Shown here piece after piece: positions 18,338-26,475 of a DNA stretch of 64,000 bases. Positions within the stretch are counted from its first letter, which is position 1. Each line of letters starts with the position of its first letter. The DNA lies in the NCBI RefSeq assembly GCF_030580915.1, contig NZ_JAUQTA010000001.1, positions 372,001 through 436,000 of the forward strand, read 5' to 3'. The translations under genes and the position numbers were made by a program. The DNA comes from Nocardioides jiangxiensis. Lineage in GTDB: Bacteria > Actinomycetota > Actinomycetes > Propionibacteriales > Nocardioidaceae. The notes beneath the pieces were generated by a model. The model was not told where the DNA came from, did not search any database, and worked only from the letters and a program-made list of their open reading frames with translations.

Positions 18338-19780
18338 TCAGGCGCTGAAGGTCACCCGTCGCTTCACCGGGTCCGCCTCCACGAGCTTCACCTGGATCTC
18401 CTCGCCGAGCGGGAGGGTGCCGGTGCTCGTCGCGTCCGCCTCGACGGCAGGCTCGGCGATCGTGATCCGGCCACGGCTCGGCCGCTTCTCGTCCACGTCG
18501 ACGACGACGGCGTCGAACGTCTCGCCCACGCGGGAGGAGAGCACGCCGGCCTCGACGAGGTCGAGCACACCGCCCTCGTAGCTGCGCGCGCGGCGTCCCG
18601 ACTCGCGCATCGTCTCGGCGAGGGTGTCGAGCCGCGCGAGCACCCAGTCCGGCACCGGCTCGCCCGCACAGAGCGCGACGCAGCACTCGAGGGCGTAGCG
18701 GTCGACGAGCCGCCGGATCGGCGCGGTCACGTGGGCGTACTCCGCGGCGATGGCGCTGTGGCGGGTCTGCTCCGGCTTCGTGCCGTTGAACCCGACGTAG
18801 CCGGCGCCGCGCAGCAGGCTGGTGGACGCAGCCGCCACCGCGGCGTGGGCGGGCTTCGTCGGGTCCAGCGTGCGCAGGAACGCCGGGTAGTCCTGACCCG
18901 CGGGCCAGTCCACCTTCAGCGCGTGCGCCGTACGCCGGAGCCGGGCGACGTCACGCGGGTCCGGGTCGGGCAGCGTGCGCAGGATGCCGACGCCACCGTC
19001 GAGCATGATCCTCGCCGCCGCCATGCCGGTGAGCAGCGAGATCTGGGCGTTCCACTGCTCGACCGGCGCCTGCGCGCGGAACTCCAGGCGCCAGGTGTCG
19101 CCGTCGACGTCGATCTCCTGCTCGGGGATCGGCAGGGTGACTCCGCCCCGTTCGGCCTCGAGGGCCAGCCGGAGCTCGCCCACCTCCTTCAGCAGGCCGA
19201 AGACCGGATCGGCGGTGCCGGCGTCGATGTCACCCTGCACCCCGTCGTAGGAGAGCTTCGCGCGTGACGTCACCAGCGCGCGCTCGACCTTGGCGTCGGT
19301 CTGGTTGCCCTGCGCGTCCAGGGTGATGGTCCACAACAGGGCGGGCCGGACCTGGCCGGGCAGCAGCGACCCGGCCGCCTCGGAGATCGGCTTCGGGTGC
19401 AGCGGGATCTTGTCGTCGGCTCCGTAGAGCGTCTCGCCGCGCTGGTTGGCCTCCACGTCGACCGGGTCACCCGGCGCGATGAAGGCGGCGAGGTCGGCGA
19501 TCGCGTAGTGCACGACGTAGCCGGTGTCGGCCTTCTCGATGTGGAGCGCCTGGTCGAGGTCCATGGCGCCCTCGGGATCGATGGTGACGAGCGGGACGTC
19601 GGTGCGGTCCAGCTGCGGGAGACGGGGCCCGGCCGCCGCCTTCTCCGCGGCTGCTTCGACGTCCGGTGCGAACTCCGGGGTCACCCCGAGCTCGCCTTGC
19701 AGCGCCTTCACCCCCGCGCGCAGCGTCGCTGCAGCGACGCCGTCGGAGACGGAACGGACCCGGACCACGCGCTTCGCCAT
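18338..19780 (-). CDS. RNB-domain ribonuclease
   Basis: The 480-residue product is an RNase II/R superfamily member: the metal-binding signature TIDPEGAMDLDQALHIE occurs near residue 70, followed by YVVHYAIADLAAFI and GETLYGADDKIPLHPKPISEAAGSLLPG. Family enzymes degrade single-stranded RNA 3' to 5'. The protein is shorter than RNase II/R because it lacks clear N-terminal cold-shock domains; a compact C-terminal beta region (VGETFDAVVVDVDEKR) may replace S1. The ATG at 19780 is preceded by TAGGGT seven bases upstream and is preferred over longer frames that run through yaaA. Lone RNB proteins of this size are common in Actinobacteria. Confidence 0.92.
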   Translation of the reverse strand: MAKRVVRVRSVSDGVAAATLRAGVKALQGELGVTPEFAPDVEAAAEKAAAGPRLPQLDRTDVPLVTIDPEGAMDLDQALHIEKADTGYVVHYAIADLAAFIAPGDPVDVEANQRGETLYGADDKIPLHPKPISEAAGSLLPGQVRPALLWTITLDAQGNQTDAKVERALVTSRAKLSYDGVQGDIDAGTADPVFGLLKEVGELRLALEAERGGVTLPIPEQEIDVDGDTWRLEFRAQAPVEQWNAQISLLTGMAAARIMLDGGVGILRTLPDPDPRDVARLRRTAHALKVDWPAGQDYPAFLRTLDPTKPAHAAVAAASTSLLRGAGYVGFNGTKPEQTRHSAIAAEYAHVTAPIRRLVDRYALECCVALCAGEPVPDWVLARLDTLAETMRESGRRARSYEGGVLDLVEAGVLSSRVGETFDAVVVDVDEKRPSRGRITIAEPAVEADATSTGTLPLGEEIQVKLVEADPVKRRVTFSA

Positions 19781-19787
19781 GTCCAGC

Positions 19788-19831
19788 ACCCTAGCCACTG
19801 GCCCCGCGACGACACGCCCCACCATTAGCCT
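19788..19831. promoter_or_regulatory. Divergent leaderless promoters for RNB gene and yaaA
   Basis: Minus-strand TAGGGT (19793-19788) lies seven bases before the RNB start, and plus-strand TAGCCT (19826-19831) lies six bases before the yaaA GTG. The 57-base gap between the two start codons therefore holds two TANNNT-type -10 hexamers facing outwards, with no ribosome-binding sequence for either gene. Confidence 0.5.
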
Positions 19832-19837
19832 TGGCGG

Positions 19838-20653
19838 GTGCTGATCCTGCTTCCCCCGAGCGAGGGCAAGGCCGCGCCCCGGCGCGGGAAGCCGCTCGAC
19901 CTGGCCGCCCTCGGCTCCCCCGCGCTCACGCCCGCTCGCGAGCGCGTCCTCGACGCCCTCGTCGAGCTGTGCGACGTCCACCGTGACCCGTCGGTGCCGA
20001 CCCAGAACGCGCTCCTGCTCGAGCAGGCCGCGGCCACCCTCGGGCTCGGCGTGTCCCAGTCCGACCTGGTCGACCTCAACGCCCGTCTGCGCACGGCCCC
20101 GACCGCGCGCGCCGACCGGATCTACACCGGTGTCCTCTACGACGCCCTCGACTTCGCCACGCTCTCGCCCGCCGCCAAGCGCCGCGCGAACACCCGCATC
20201 GGCATCGCCTCCTCGCTCTTCGGCCTCGTACGGCCCGGCGACCCCATCCCCTCCTACCGGCTCTCGGGAGACGTCGCGCTCCCCGGCCTCGGTGCCGTCG
20301 CCGGGGTGTGGCGCGAGGCCCTGGAGCCGGTCATGGCCGAGGCGCTCGGCTCCGGACTGCTCGTCGACCTCCGGTCCGGGATGTACGCCGCGTTCTGGCG
20401 CCCGCCGGCCGACCTCGCCACCCGCGTGGCCACCGTCCGGGTGCTGCACGAGCACAACGGCACCCGCAAGGTCGTGTCGCACTTCAACAAGGCGACCAAG
20501 GGCCGGATCGTCCGCGCCGTCCTCGAGCACGGCGGCGCGCCGCGCACACCTGACGGCTTCGCCGACCTGCTCGTCGAGCTCGGCTGGGACGTCGAGGTGC
20601 ACGAACCGACGAAGAAGGGCACCCAGCTCGACGTCGTGGTCAGCGAGCTCTGA
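19838..20653 (+). CDS. yaaA: YaaA family peroxide stress / DNA-binding protein
   Basis: This 271-residue protein belongs to the YaaA (DUF328/UPF0246) family. It begins LILLPPSEGKAAP and has the characteristic YTGVLYDALDF, IGIASSLFGLVRPGDPIPSYRL, DLRSGMYAAFW and HFNKATKGRIVRAVL blocks. E. coli YaaA lowers free iron during hydrogen peroxide stress and the fold binds DNA containing bulges. The GTG start follows a TAGCCT element by six bases and lacks a ribosome site. Length is as usual. The lysine-rich C-terminus (EPTKKGTQLDVVVSEL) closes the fold. Confidence 0.93.
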   Translation: MLILLPPSEGKAAPRRGKPLDLAALGSPALTPARERVLDALVELCDVHRDPSVPTQNALLLEQAAATLGLGVSQSDLVDLNARLRTAPTARADRIYTGVLYDALDFATLSPAAKRRANTRIGIASSLFGLVRPGDPIPSYRLSGDVALPGLGAVAGVWREALEPVMAEALGSGLLVDLRSGMYAAFWRPPADLATRVATVRVLHEHNGTRKVVSHFNKATKGRIVRAVLEHGGAPRTPDGFADLLVELGWDVEVHEPTKKGTQLDVVVSEL

Positions 20654-20659
20654 GGGGAC

Positions 20660-21403
20660 TCAGAGCGGGAACGCGCCGTCCCAGTGCGCTCCCGGGGTCG
20701 CGTTGAACACCCGCATCGACGCCATCGGCTGGTCGCCCGTCTCGCCGCCGAGGAACCAGCTCAGCACGGTCACCGACGCGGGCTGGAGCTCCATCCGGTA
20801 GAGCGACTCCAGTGGTGCACCGAGCGCCTGGGCCACGAGCGTCTTGATCGGCGTCACGTGGCTGACCAGCACGACGGTCTTGCCGGCGTGGGACTCGATG
20901 ACCCGCTCGAGGCCGGCCAGCACGCGGGCCTGGACCGTGCGGAAGGACTCGCCGCCGCCCGGGGCGTGGTCGAGGTCCCCGAACCACGACGTCAGCTCGT
21001 CGGGGTAGGCCTCGGAGACCTCCATGAAGGTCATCCCGTCCCAGGTGCCGAACTCCATCTCGGCGAAGCCGTCGTCGACGAGCACCTCGTGGTGACCGAG
21101 CACCTCCGCGATGATCTCGGCGGACTCGAGGGTGCGGCGTACCGGCGAGGAGAGAACGACGTCGACCTGGTCGGCCACGGTCGCCAGCCACTGCGCCGTC
21201 TCGCGCACGTGGCGCCGGCCCAGCTCGTTCAGCGGCGGGTTCGCGGAAGCGAGGCCGCCGGAGAAGCGCTTGTCGGTGGTGTGGTCGGTCTCGCCGTGGC
21301 GGACCAGCACGATCCGGGTCGGCGCCATGCCGGGCCGGCCCCAGCCGCGTGCCGGTGCGGAGCTCGTCGACCCGTCGAGGCCGGCCGTCTGGCCTTGGGT
21401 CAT
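20660..21403 (-). CDS. Histidine phosphatase family protein (CobC/PGM-like)
   Basis: A 247-residue cytosolic phosphatase with the catalytic motif IVLVRHGETDHT near residue 33, the partner acid in MEFGTWDG and a second His in VLVSHVTPIKTLV. A 25-residue Gly/Ser/Pro-rich segment precedes the domain, so translation could also start at MAPTRIVLV. In M. tuberculosis the orthologous position is held by a bifunctional RNase HI/phosphatase next to zinc-ribbon and Nif3 genes (from memory). Here only the phosphatase half remains and the short tail could be a leftover linker. It follows the zinc-ribbon gene by four bases. Confidence 0.9.
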   Translation of the reverse strand: MTQGQTAGLDGSTSSAPARGWGRPGMAPTRIVLVRHGETDHTTDKRFSGGLASANPPLNELGRRHVRETAQWLATVADQVDVVLSSPVRRTLESAEIIAEVLGHHEVLVDDGFAEMEFGTWDGMTFMEVSEAYPDELTSWFGDLDHAPGGGESFRTVQARVLAGLERVIESHAGKTVVLVSHVTPIKTLVAQALGAPLESLYRMELQPASVTVLSWFLGGETGDQPMASMRVFNATPGAHWDGAFPL

Positions 21404-21407
21404 CGGC

Positions 21408-22148
21408 TCAGATGCCCGACTCGGAGGTGCGGACCAGGATCCGCTCGCACTCCGGGCAGCGGAGCACCTCGTCGGCCGGCGCCTTGGCCAGCTCGGCCAG
21501 GTCGCCGGGGTTGAGGGTCAGCTGGCATCCGCCGCAGGTGCGGGCGCGCAGGGCTCCTGCGCCGATGCCGCGCGACTCGTGCAGGCGGTCGTAGAGGGCG
21601 AGCAGCGGAGCGTCGACGCCGACGACCGCGTCGACGCGCCGGCGCTGGGCGCCGTCGAGCTCGCGCTCCAGCGAGACCGACTTCTCCAGGCGACGGGCCT
21701 CGAGGACCTCACGCTGCTCGACGGACTCGGCGACGGCCTGCTCCGCCTTGGCGAGCTCGATCTGTGCGGCCTCGAGCATCTCCATGACCTCGAGCTCCTC
21801 GTCCTCGAGAACGCCGATGCGGCGCTCGAGCGACTCCAGCTCGTGGGTCATCGCCTGGATCTGCTTGGGGTCGGTGATGACGCCCTGCTCGAGCCGGCTG
21901 CGGTCGCGCTCGCGGCGCGCACGGACCTGCTCGACGTCGGCGTCGGCCTTCTTCTGCTCCTTGGTCAGGTCGTCGACCCGGATCTTCGCGTCACGCATCC
22001 GGTTGGTGCGCGCGGTCTCCTCCGCAGCGAGCGTGGCGAGCTCGGCGATCTCCGGGAGCGAGGTCAGCTGGTGCTTCAGCTGGGCGATGCGGGCGTCGAG
22101 GTCCGCGACCTCGAGAAGCTGGGCCTGGACGGCGGGATCGGCCTTCAC
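21408..22148 (-). CDS. Coiled-coil C4 zinc-ribbon protein
   Basis: The 246 residues are mostly a long antiparallel coiled coil (about 5-170; EQKKADADVEQVRARRERDRSRL, LEDEELEVMEMLEAAQIEL) and end with a zinc ribbon whose four cysteines are CGGC near 202 and CPEC near 231. The family (CT398-like, C4-type zinc ribbon) is conserved and predicted to bind nucleic acid or to help assembly of a complex. Between the Nif3 gene (30 bases upstream) and the phosphatase gene it forms a three-gene unit. GTG start with AGGAG six bases before it. Confidence 0.92.
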   Translation of the reverse strand: MKADPAVQAQLLEVADLDARIAQLKHQLTSLPEIAELATLAAEETARTNRMRDAKIRVDDLTKEQKKADADVEQVRARRERDRSRLEQGVITDPKQIQAMTHELESLERRIGVLEDEELEVMEMLEAAQIELAKAEQAVAESVEQREVLEARRLEKSVSLERELDGAQRRRVDAVVGVDAPLLALYDRLHESRGIGAGALRARTCGGCQLTLNPGDLAELAKAPADEVLRCPECERILVRTSESGI

Positions 22149-22178
22149 CGGTGACTCCTGGGTTGAGTTGTTGCGAGC

Positions 22179-23300
22179 TCAGATCCGCGCGGTCCACGGA
22201 TCCGTGCGGATCGTGCTGACGCGGGTCTCCACCGTATCGCCCAACGCCTCCTGCAGCTTCGCCCGGACCACCGGAAGCCACGTCCACTCCGCTGACCAGT
22301 GGGCGACGTCGATGAGCGCGGGGCCTCCGGCCTCGAGGAACTCGGCCGCCCGGTGGTGCCGCAGGTCCGACGTCACGTAGACGTCGACGTCGGAGCCGGC
22401 GAGCCGGTCGAGGAGGAAGTCGCCGGCCCCACCGCACACGGCGACCCGCTTGACCTCGCGGTCAGGCTGGCCCGCGACGCGTACGCCGCCCGCGGTCTCC
22501 GGCAGCGCGGCGGCCACGGACTCCGCGAAGGCGGCCAGCGTCATCGGCTCGATGACGCCACGGCGCCCGGTGCCGGCCTCGGCGATGCCGGGATCCGCCA
22601 CCTCCACGACGCTGTAGGCGGGCTGCTCGTAGGGATGGGCGGCGAGGAGCGCCCGCACGACGTCGGCGCGACGGCTGCGGGGCAGCACGACCTCGATCCG
22701 CTCCTCGGGCACCACCTCGAGGTTGCCGACCGTGCCGATCGCCGGGTCCGCACCCTCGAGCGGACGGAAGCGTCCCTCCCCCGGGCTCTGGAACGAGCAG
22801 TGGTCGTAGTGGCCGATCGCCCCGGCTCCCGCCTCCGCCATGGCGGCCCGGACGGGCGCGGCAGCGTCGGCGGGCACGTAGACGGCGAGCCGGTCGAGGG
22901 CCTCCGCCGGTGCCGGGACGAGTGGCGCCAGGTCCGTCAGCCCCAGGGCCTTCGCCATCGCCTCGGAGACCCCGTCGACGGCCTGGTCGGCGTTGGTGTG
23001 GGCGGTCAGCAGCGCACAACCGGCCCCGGCGAGCGTCGCCGCGGTGCGGCCCTTCGGCGTGGTCGCTGCGAAGCTCGTCACCGGGGTGAGGAAGAGCGGA
23101 TGGTGCACGACGAGCAGGTCGGCACCCCACTCCGCAGCCTCGCGGGCCACCGCCTCCGTCGGGTCGACCGCGAAGAGGACCTTCCTGACCGGCGCCGCGG
23201 GATCGCCCAGCACGAGACCGACCGCGTCCCACGAGTCCGCCGTGGCCGGCGGGTACCAGGAGTGCAGGAGGGAGACGACGTCACCGAGGGTCTGGCTCAT
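22179..23300 (-). CDS. Nif3-like dinuclear metal centre hexameric protein
   Basis: A 373-residue member of the Nif3/YbgI/DUF34 family, close to the longer three-part version (N-terminal Nif3 half, central PII-like insertion, C-terminal Nif3 half). Metal-binding patterns are LLVVHHPLFL near 80, TAHTNADQA near 110, and the C-terminal VTSDLRHHRAAEF and IDVAHWSAEW. The insertion (about 150-245) has VYVPADAAAPVRAAM and GHYDHCSFQS. Enzymatic function is debated (GTP cyclohydrolase-type or metal chaperone). The start has TAGGGT six bases upstream and no ribosome site. Confidence 0.93.
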   Translation of the reverse strand: MSQTLGDVVSLLHSWYPPATADSWDAVGLVLGDPAAPVRKVLFAVDPTEAVAREAAEWGADLLVVHHPLFLTPVTSFAATTPKGRTAATLAGAGCALLTAHTNADQAVDGVSEAMAKALGLTDLAPLVPAPAEALDRLAVYVPADAAAPVRAAMAEAGAGAIGHYDHCSFQSPGEGRFRPLEGADPAIGTVGNLEVVPEERIEVVLPRSRRADVVRALLAAHPYEQPAYSVVEVADPGIAEAGTGRRGVIEPMTLAAFAESVAAALPETAGGVRVAGQPDREVKRVAVCGGAGDFLLDRLAGSDVDVYVTSDLRHHRAAEFLEAGGPALIDVAHWSAEWTWLPVVRAKLQEALGDTVETRVSTIRTDPWTARI

Positions 23301-23306
23301 GCGCCC

Positions 23307-23312
23307 ACCCTA
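23307..23312 (-). promoter_or_regulatory. Leaderless -10 element of the Nif3 gene
   Basis: TAGGGT on the minus strand (23312-23307) is followed by six bases and then the ATG at 23300. It is identical to the hexamers before the RNB, dgt and APC-permease starts. Confidence 0.5.
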
Positions 23313-23313
23313 T

Positions 23314-24063
23314 TCACGCGAGCCCACCGAGGCAGTCCGTGGCCGCCACCTCGAGCCGGCCGACGAGGCGCAGCGCCTCCGGACGTGCTGCGGGCTCCAC
23401 CGGCGCGGCCGCCAGCCAGCGCGCGGCGACCGTGAGGTCGTGGTGCGTGCCGAGCACCCGCTGGACGTGCTGCTGTCGAGCGGCCTGGCCGACCTTCCCG
23501 GTCACCTCGGCGGCGTAGCGCGCCCTCTTGGCCGCCTTGCGCGCGTCGTGAAGCGCATCGGGGTCCCCGCAGGCACCTGCCAGTCGCTTCGCCGCCCGCC
23601 GCGCAGCCGCACGCGCCCGCTTGCGCATCCGGACGTCGCCGGGCGCCGTCGCCTCCAGCACCGCGCTGAAGCGGCTGCGCAGCTCGCCGTCGTCCGCGGC
23701 CGCCACCGCCGCGGAGGCGTCGTGCCACGCTGCCTCGAGCTCGGCACCGAGGCGGTCGTGGATCCACCCGGACAGTGCATCGGAGATCTCGCCCGCCACG
23801 CCCGTCACGAAGACGTCGTCCAGCACCTGGAGGTCGCGGACCGTCCCCAGCCGCCGTGCATGCGCCACCAGCGCGGCGTCCAGCTGGCGTGCGGGGCCCG
23901 AGGGGAAGCACGCCCGGAAGGTCCGCAGCGTGCTGCGGGCCCGGCGTACGGCGACGCGGCTGGTGCGCACCGCCGAGCGGTCGCCGTCGCGCAGGCGGGC
24001 CGTCGCGTCGAGCAGCGCCCGCTCCTGGTCGGCGAGGTACCGCCGGGCCGCTCCCGCCCCCAT
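23314..24063 (-). CDS. CHAD domain-containing protein
   Basis: This 249-residue protein is a CHAD domain (conserved histidine alpha-helical domain): the repeated basic, His-containing helices VRTSRVAVRRARSTLRTFRACFP, ALHDARKAAKRARYAAEV and QHVQRVLGTHHDLTVA are typical. CHAD domains bind polyphosphate and are linked to polyphosphate granules. No CYTH (triphosphatase) domain is fused, although CHAD often accompanies one. It starts 16 bases after the acyl-CoA synthetase gene ends and may be cotranscribed with it. Confidence 0.92.
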   Translation of the reverse strand: MGAGAARRYLADQERALLDATARLRDGDRSAVRTSRVAVRRARSTLRTFRACFPSGPARQLDAALVAHARRLGTVRDLQVLDDVFVTGVAGEISDALSGWIHDRLGAELEAAWHDASAAVAAADDGELRSRFSAVLEATAPGDVRMRKRARAAARRAAKRLAGACGDPDALHDARKAAKRARYAAEVTGKVGQAARQQHVQRVLGTHHDLTVAARWLAAAPVEPAARPEALRLVGRLEVAATDCLGGLA

Positions 24064-24079
24064 CTCGTCGGTCCGGCCC

Positions 24080-25612
24080 TCAGTTGACCGCGCGTTCGCG
24101 GCCCTCCCAGTACGGCGCCCGCAGCTTGAACTTCTGCAGCTTGCCCGTGGCAGTCCGGTCGAGCACGTCGCGGAACTCGACCGACGTCGGTGCCTTGTAG
24201 CCGGCCAGGCGCCCCTTGCACCACGCGATCAGCGTCGCTTCGTCGACGGTGCCATCCGGCGTACGGACGACGAGGGCCTTGATCGTCTCGCCCCACTTCT
24301 CGCTCGGCACGCCGATCACCGCCACCTCGGCGACGTCGGGGTGGGAGAAGAGGCAGTCCTCGACCTCGATGGAGGATACGTTCTCGCCGCCGGTGATGAT
24401 CACGTCCTTCTTGCGGTCGCTGATGGTCAGGTAGCCCTCGTCGTCGATCACGCCGCCGTCGCCGGTGTGGAACCAGCCTCCGGCGAGCGCCTTGGCGGAC
24501 TCCTCGGGCTGCTCCCAGTAGCCCTCCAGCACGTGGTTGCCGCGCGCGAGCACCTCGCCCTCGGCGTCGGTGCGGACCCGGATGCCGATCGCCGGCGCGC
24601 CGGCCCGCACGAGCTTGGCCGCACGGTCCTCCGGCGCGAGCTCGTCCCACTCCGCGCGGCGACGGTTGACCGTCAGCAGCGGGGAGGTCTCGGTGAGCCC
24701 GTAGATCTGGATGAACTCCCAGCCGAGCTCCTGCTCCATCCGCACGATCACCTTGGTCGGCGGCGGCGCCCCCGCGCAGATGACCCGCACCCGGTCACGG
24801 CCGGGCACCTCGCCCTCCCACTGCGGCAGGGCGTCGAGCACGGCACTCACGACGGCCGGCGCGGCGCACATCAACGTGACACCGTGCTGCTCCACGCGGC
24901 GGAGGATCTCCAGGCCGTCGACCTTGCGCAGCAGCACCTGCGGGACGCCGAGGCCCGTCGTCACGAACGGCATCGTCCAGCCGTTGCAGTGGAACAGCGG
25001 CAGCGTGTGCAGGTAGACGTCGCGGTCGCTGACGCCCAGGTGCAGGCCCATCATCACGGTGTTCGTCCAGATGTTGCGGTGGGTGATCTGGACGCCCTTG
25101 GGCCGCGCGGTGGTGCCGGAGGTGTAGTTGATCGTGGCCGTCGCCGCCTCGTCGTGCTGCCATGCCTTCGGCTCCGCGCCCGGCGGCGCGTAGAGGTCCT
25201 CGTCGTCGCCCAGCACGAAGGTGTGCTCGCACTCGACGCCGGCCAGCGCCTCGGCGAGCTCCGGGTCGACGTAGAGCACGCGGGCGCCCGAGTGCCCGAC
25301 GATGTAGCGGATCTCCTCGACGGAGAGCCGGAAGTTGACCGGCACGAGGACCCGGCCCCACCCCGGCACGCCGAAGAGGGAGGTCAGCAGCCGCGCACTG
25401 TTCTGCGAGACCACGGCGACCCGGTCGCCCGGCTCGATGCCCAGCTCGTCCAGCTTCGCGGCCTGGCGCCGGGCGAGGTCCGCGACCTCCCGCCAGGTCA
25501 GCCGCGGCAGCGGCGGGGCAGGCTGGTCGGGTTCGTCGAGGAGGGCGACCCGGTCGGCGTAGACGGTCTCGGCGCGGTCCAGGAAGTCCCGGACACTGAA
25601 GGGCACGAACAT
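24080..25612 (-). CDS. AMP-dependent acyl-CoA synthetase
   Basis: A 510-residue ANL-superfamily ligase that activates a carboxylate to acyl-AMP and then to acyl-CoA. The P-loop core motif is INYTSGTTARPKGVQI near 160, with YGLTETSP near 300, WFHTGDGGVIDDEGYLTISDRKKD near 385 and the catalytic C-terminal lysine in RTATGKLQKFKLR. The ATG at 25612 (MFVPFSVRDFLDRAETVY) is preferred to an upstream GTG since the domain begins there. Family members of this size take long- or medium-chain fatty acids. A second such enzyme lies at 26476. Confidence 0.9.
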   Translation of the reverse strand: MFVPFSVRDFLDRAETVYADRVALLDEPDQPAPPLPRLTWREVADLARRQAAKLDELGIEPGDRVAVVSQNSARLLTSLFGVPGWGRVLVPVNFRLSVEEIRYIVGHSGARVLYVDPELAEALAGVECEHTFVLGDDEDLYAPPGAEPKAWQHDEAATATINYTSGTTARPKGVQITHRNIWTNTVMMGLHLGVSDRDVYLHTLPLFHCNGWTMPFVTTGLGVPQVLLRKVDGLEILRRVEQHGVTLMCAAPAVVSAVLDALPQWEGEVPGRDRVRVICAGAPPPTKVIVRMEQELGWEFIQIYGLTETSPLLTVNRRRAEWDELAPEDRAAKLVRAGAPAIGIRVRTDAEGEVLARGNHVLEGYWEQPEESAKALAGGWFHTGDGGVIDDEGYLTISDRKKDVIITGGENVSSIEVEDCLFSHPDVAEVAVIGVPSEKWGETIKALVVRTPDGTVDEATLIAWCKGRLAGYKAPTSVEFRDVLDRTATGKLQKFKLRAPYWEGRERAVN

Positions 25613-25688
25613 GGGACCGACTGTGGCACGAGCCACACCGGCACCGCGAGGGCTACGCGCCGAGCGGCACGAACCGCACGACGAACGG

Positions 25689-25763
25689 TGGTGGGCGCGG
25701 AGGGGTTCGAACCCCCGACCGTCCGGGTGTAAACCGGAAGCTCTACCGCTGAGCTACACGCCC
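25689..25763 (-). tRNA. tRNA-Val (TAC)
   Basis: A 72-base cloverleaf (25763 to 25692) plus an encoded CCA (25691-25689). The acceptor stem GGGCGTG pairs with CGCGCCC, the D arm is GTAGCTCAGCGGTAGAGC, the anticodon loop TTTACAC carries TAC, and the T arm is CGGGGGTTCGAACCCC. The flanks are the convergently placed synthetase promoter region and a hairpin near 25839. Confidence 0.95.
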
Positions 25764-25838
25764 GTGGCCCGCAGACGGGCCTCCGGAACCCTACGCGAGA
25801 CGAGGCGCGAGGGCGGAATCAACCCCGGAAATGAAAGA

Positions 25839-25874
25839 TGCGACCGCCGGGGTCTCGGGTCCCCAGCGGTCGCA
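25839..25874. terminator. Hairpin between tRNA-Val and the peroxiredoxin gene
   Basis: TGCGACCGC (25839-25847) pairs with GCGGTCGCA (25866-25874), and after a one-base bulge on each side GGGG (25849-25852) pairs with CCCC (25861-25864), closing an 8-base loop. No T-run follows on either strand, so the terminator call is tentative; it lies in a 200-base gap with no gene. Confidence 0.5.
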
Positions 25875-25944
25875 ACACCTGAATCCTGTCGCATCGACGA
25901 CCACGTTGTCCGGCGAATCCATGAAATAGCCGGAACCCGTCCTG

Positions 25945-25960
25945 ACTGGTCCAGACCAGT
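25945..25960. terminator. Palindrome just after the ahpE stop
   Basis: ACTGGTC-CA-GACCAGT is a perfect 7-bp inverted repeat that begins 15 bases past the ahpE stop codon on the minus strand, so a terminator is the simplest reading. A further half-site TTGGTCC lies beside it (25960-25966). The sequence also resembles GntR-family operators (TGGTC..GACCA) but no start codon follows. Confidence 0.45.
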
Positions 25961-25975
25961 TGGTCCCTGCGTCGT

Positions 25976-26473
25976 TCAGCCGAGCGCGCGGAGCTGCTCC
26001 AGGTGCGTGGCCAGGTCGCGTGCCTCGTGACGCGCGTTGTGCATCGCCCAGCGCACCACGCCGTCGGTGTCGACGAGGAACGACGAGCGCTCGGGTGATC
26101 CCTTCGCTGCGTTGAACACGCCGTACGCCGACGAGACCGCGCCGTGCGGCCAGAAGTCGGAGAGCAGCGGGAAGTTGAGCGAGTCCTGGTCGGCGAAGGC
26201 CCGCAGCGAGTACGTCGGGTCGCACGAGATCGCGAGCAGCTCGCTGTCGAAGGTCAGGAACTCGTCGAGGCGGTCGCGCACTCCCCCGAGCTCACCGGTG
26301 CAGACTCCGGAGAACGCGTACGGGTAGAAGAAGAGGAGCACCGACTTCCGCCCGCGGTAGGACGACAGCCTGACGTCCTGGCCGAACTGGTCACGCAGGG
26401 TGAAGTCCGGGGCCAGGTCTCCGGCGACAGGACGCACGGCTCCGTCCCCGGGCATGGCAGGCGCAGCGCTCAC
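25976..26473 (-). CDS. ahpE: AhpE-type peroxiredoxin
   Basis: This 165-residue thiol peroxidase reduces peroxides with the peroxidatic cysteine C58 in AFSGVCTGE, preceded by FFYPYAFSG. The stretch FPLLSDFWPHGAVSSAYGVFN is nearly identical in form to M. tuberculosis AhpE. A second cysteine, C84 (ISCDP), is present, whereas mycobacterial AhpE is a 1-Cys enzyme; it is in a position where a resolving cysteine could lie. A 13-residue extension precedes the usual start. It begins two bases after the acyl-CoA synthetase stop, so the two are one transcript. Confidence 0.95.
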   Translation of the reverse strand: MSAAPAMPGDGAVRPVAGDLAPDFTLRDQFGQDVRLSSYRGRKSVLLFFYPYAFSGVCTGELGGVRDRLDEFLTFDSELLAISCDPTYSLRAFADQDSLNFPLLSDFWPHGAVSSAYGVFNAAKGSPERSSFLVDTDGVVRWAMHNARHEARDLATHLEQLRALG

Positions 26474-26475
26474 GA

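Noticed and set aside
18338..20602. Extended 754-residue RNB protein
   Set aside because: The N-terminal 270 residues are translated from the antisense of yaaA. The ATG at 19780 has a -10 element seven bases upstream and the RNB core lies downstream of it.
25945..25960. GntR-family operator
   Set aside because: The sequence fits, but it lies after a stop codon and before no gene start, so a terminator or neutral palindrome is more likely. No GntR gene is nearby.
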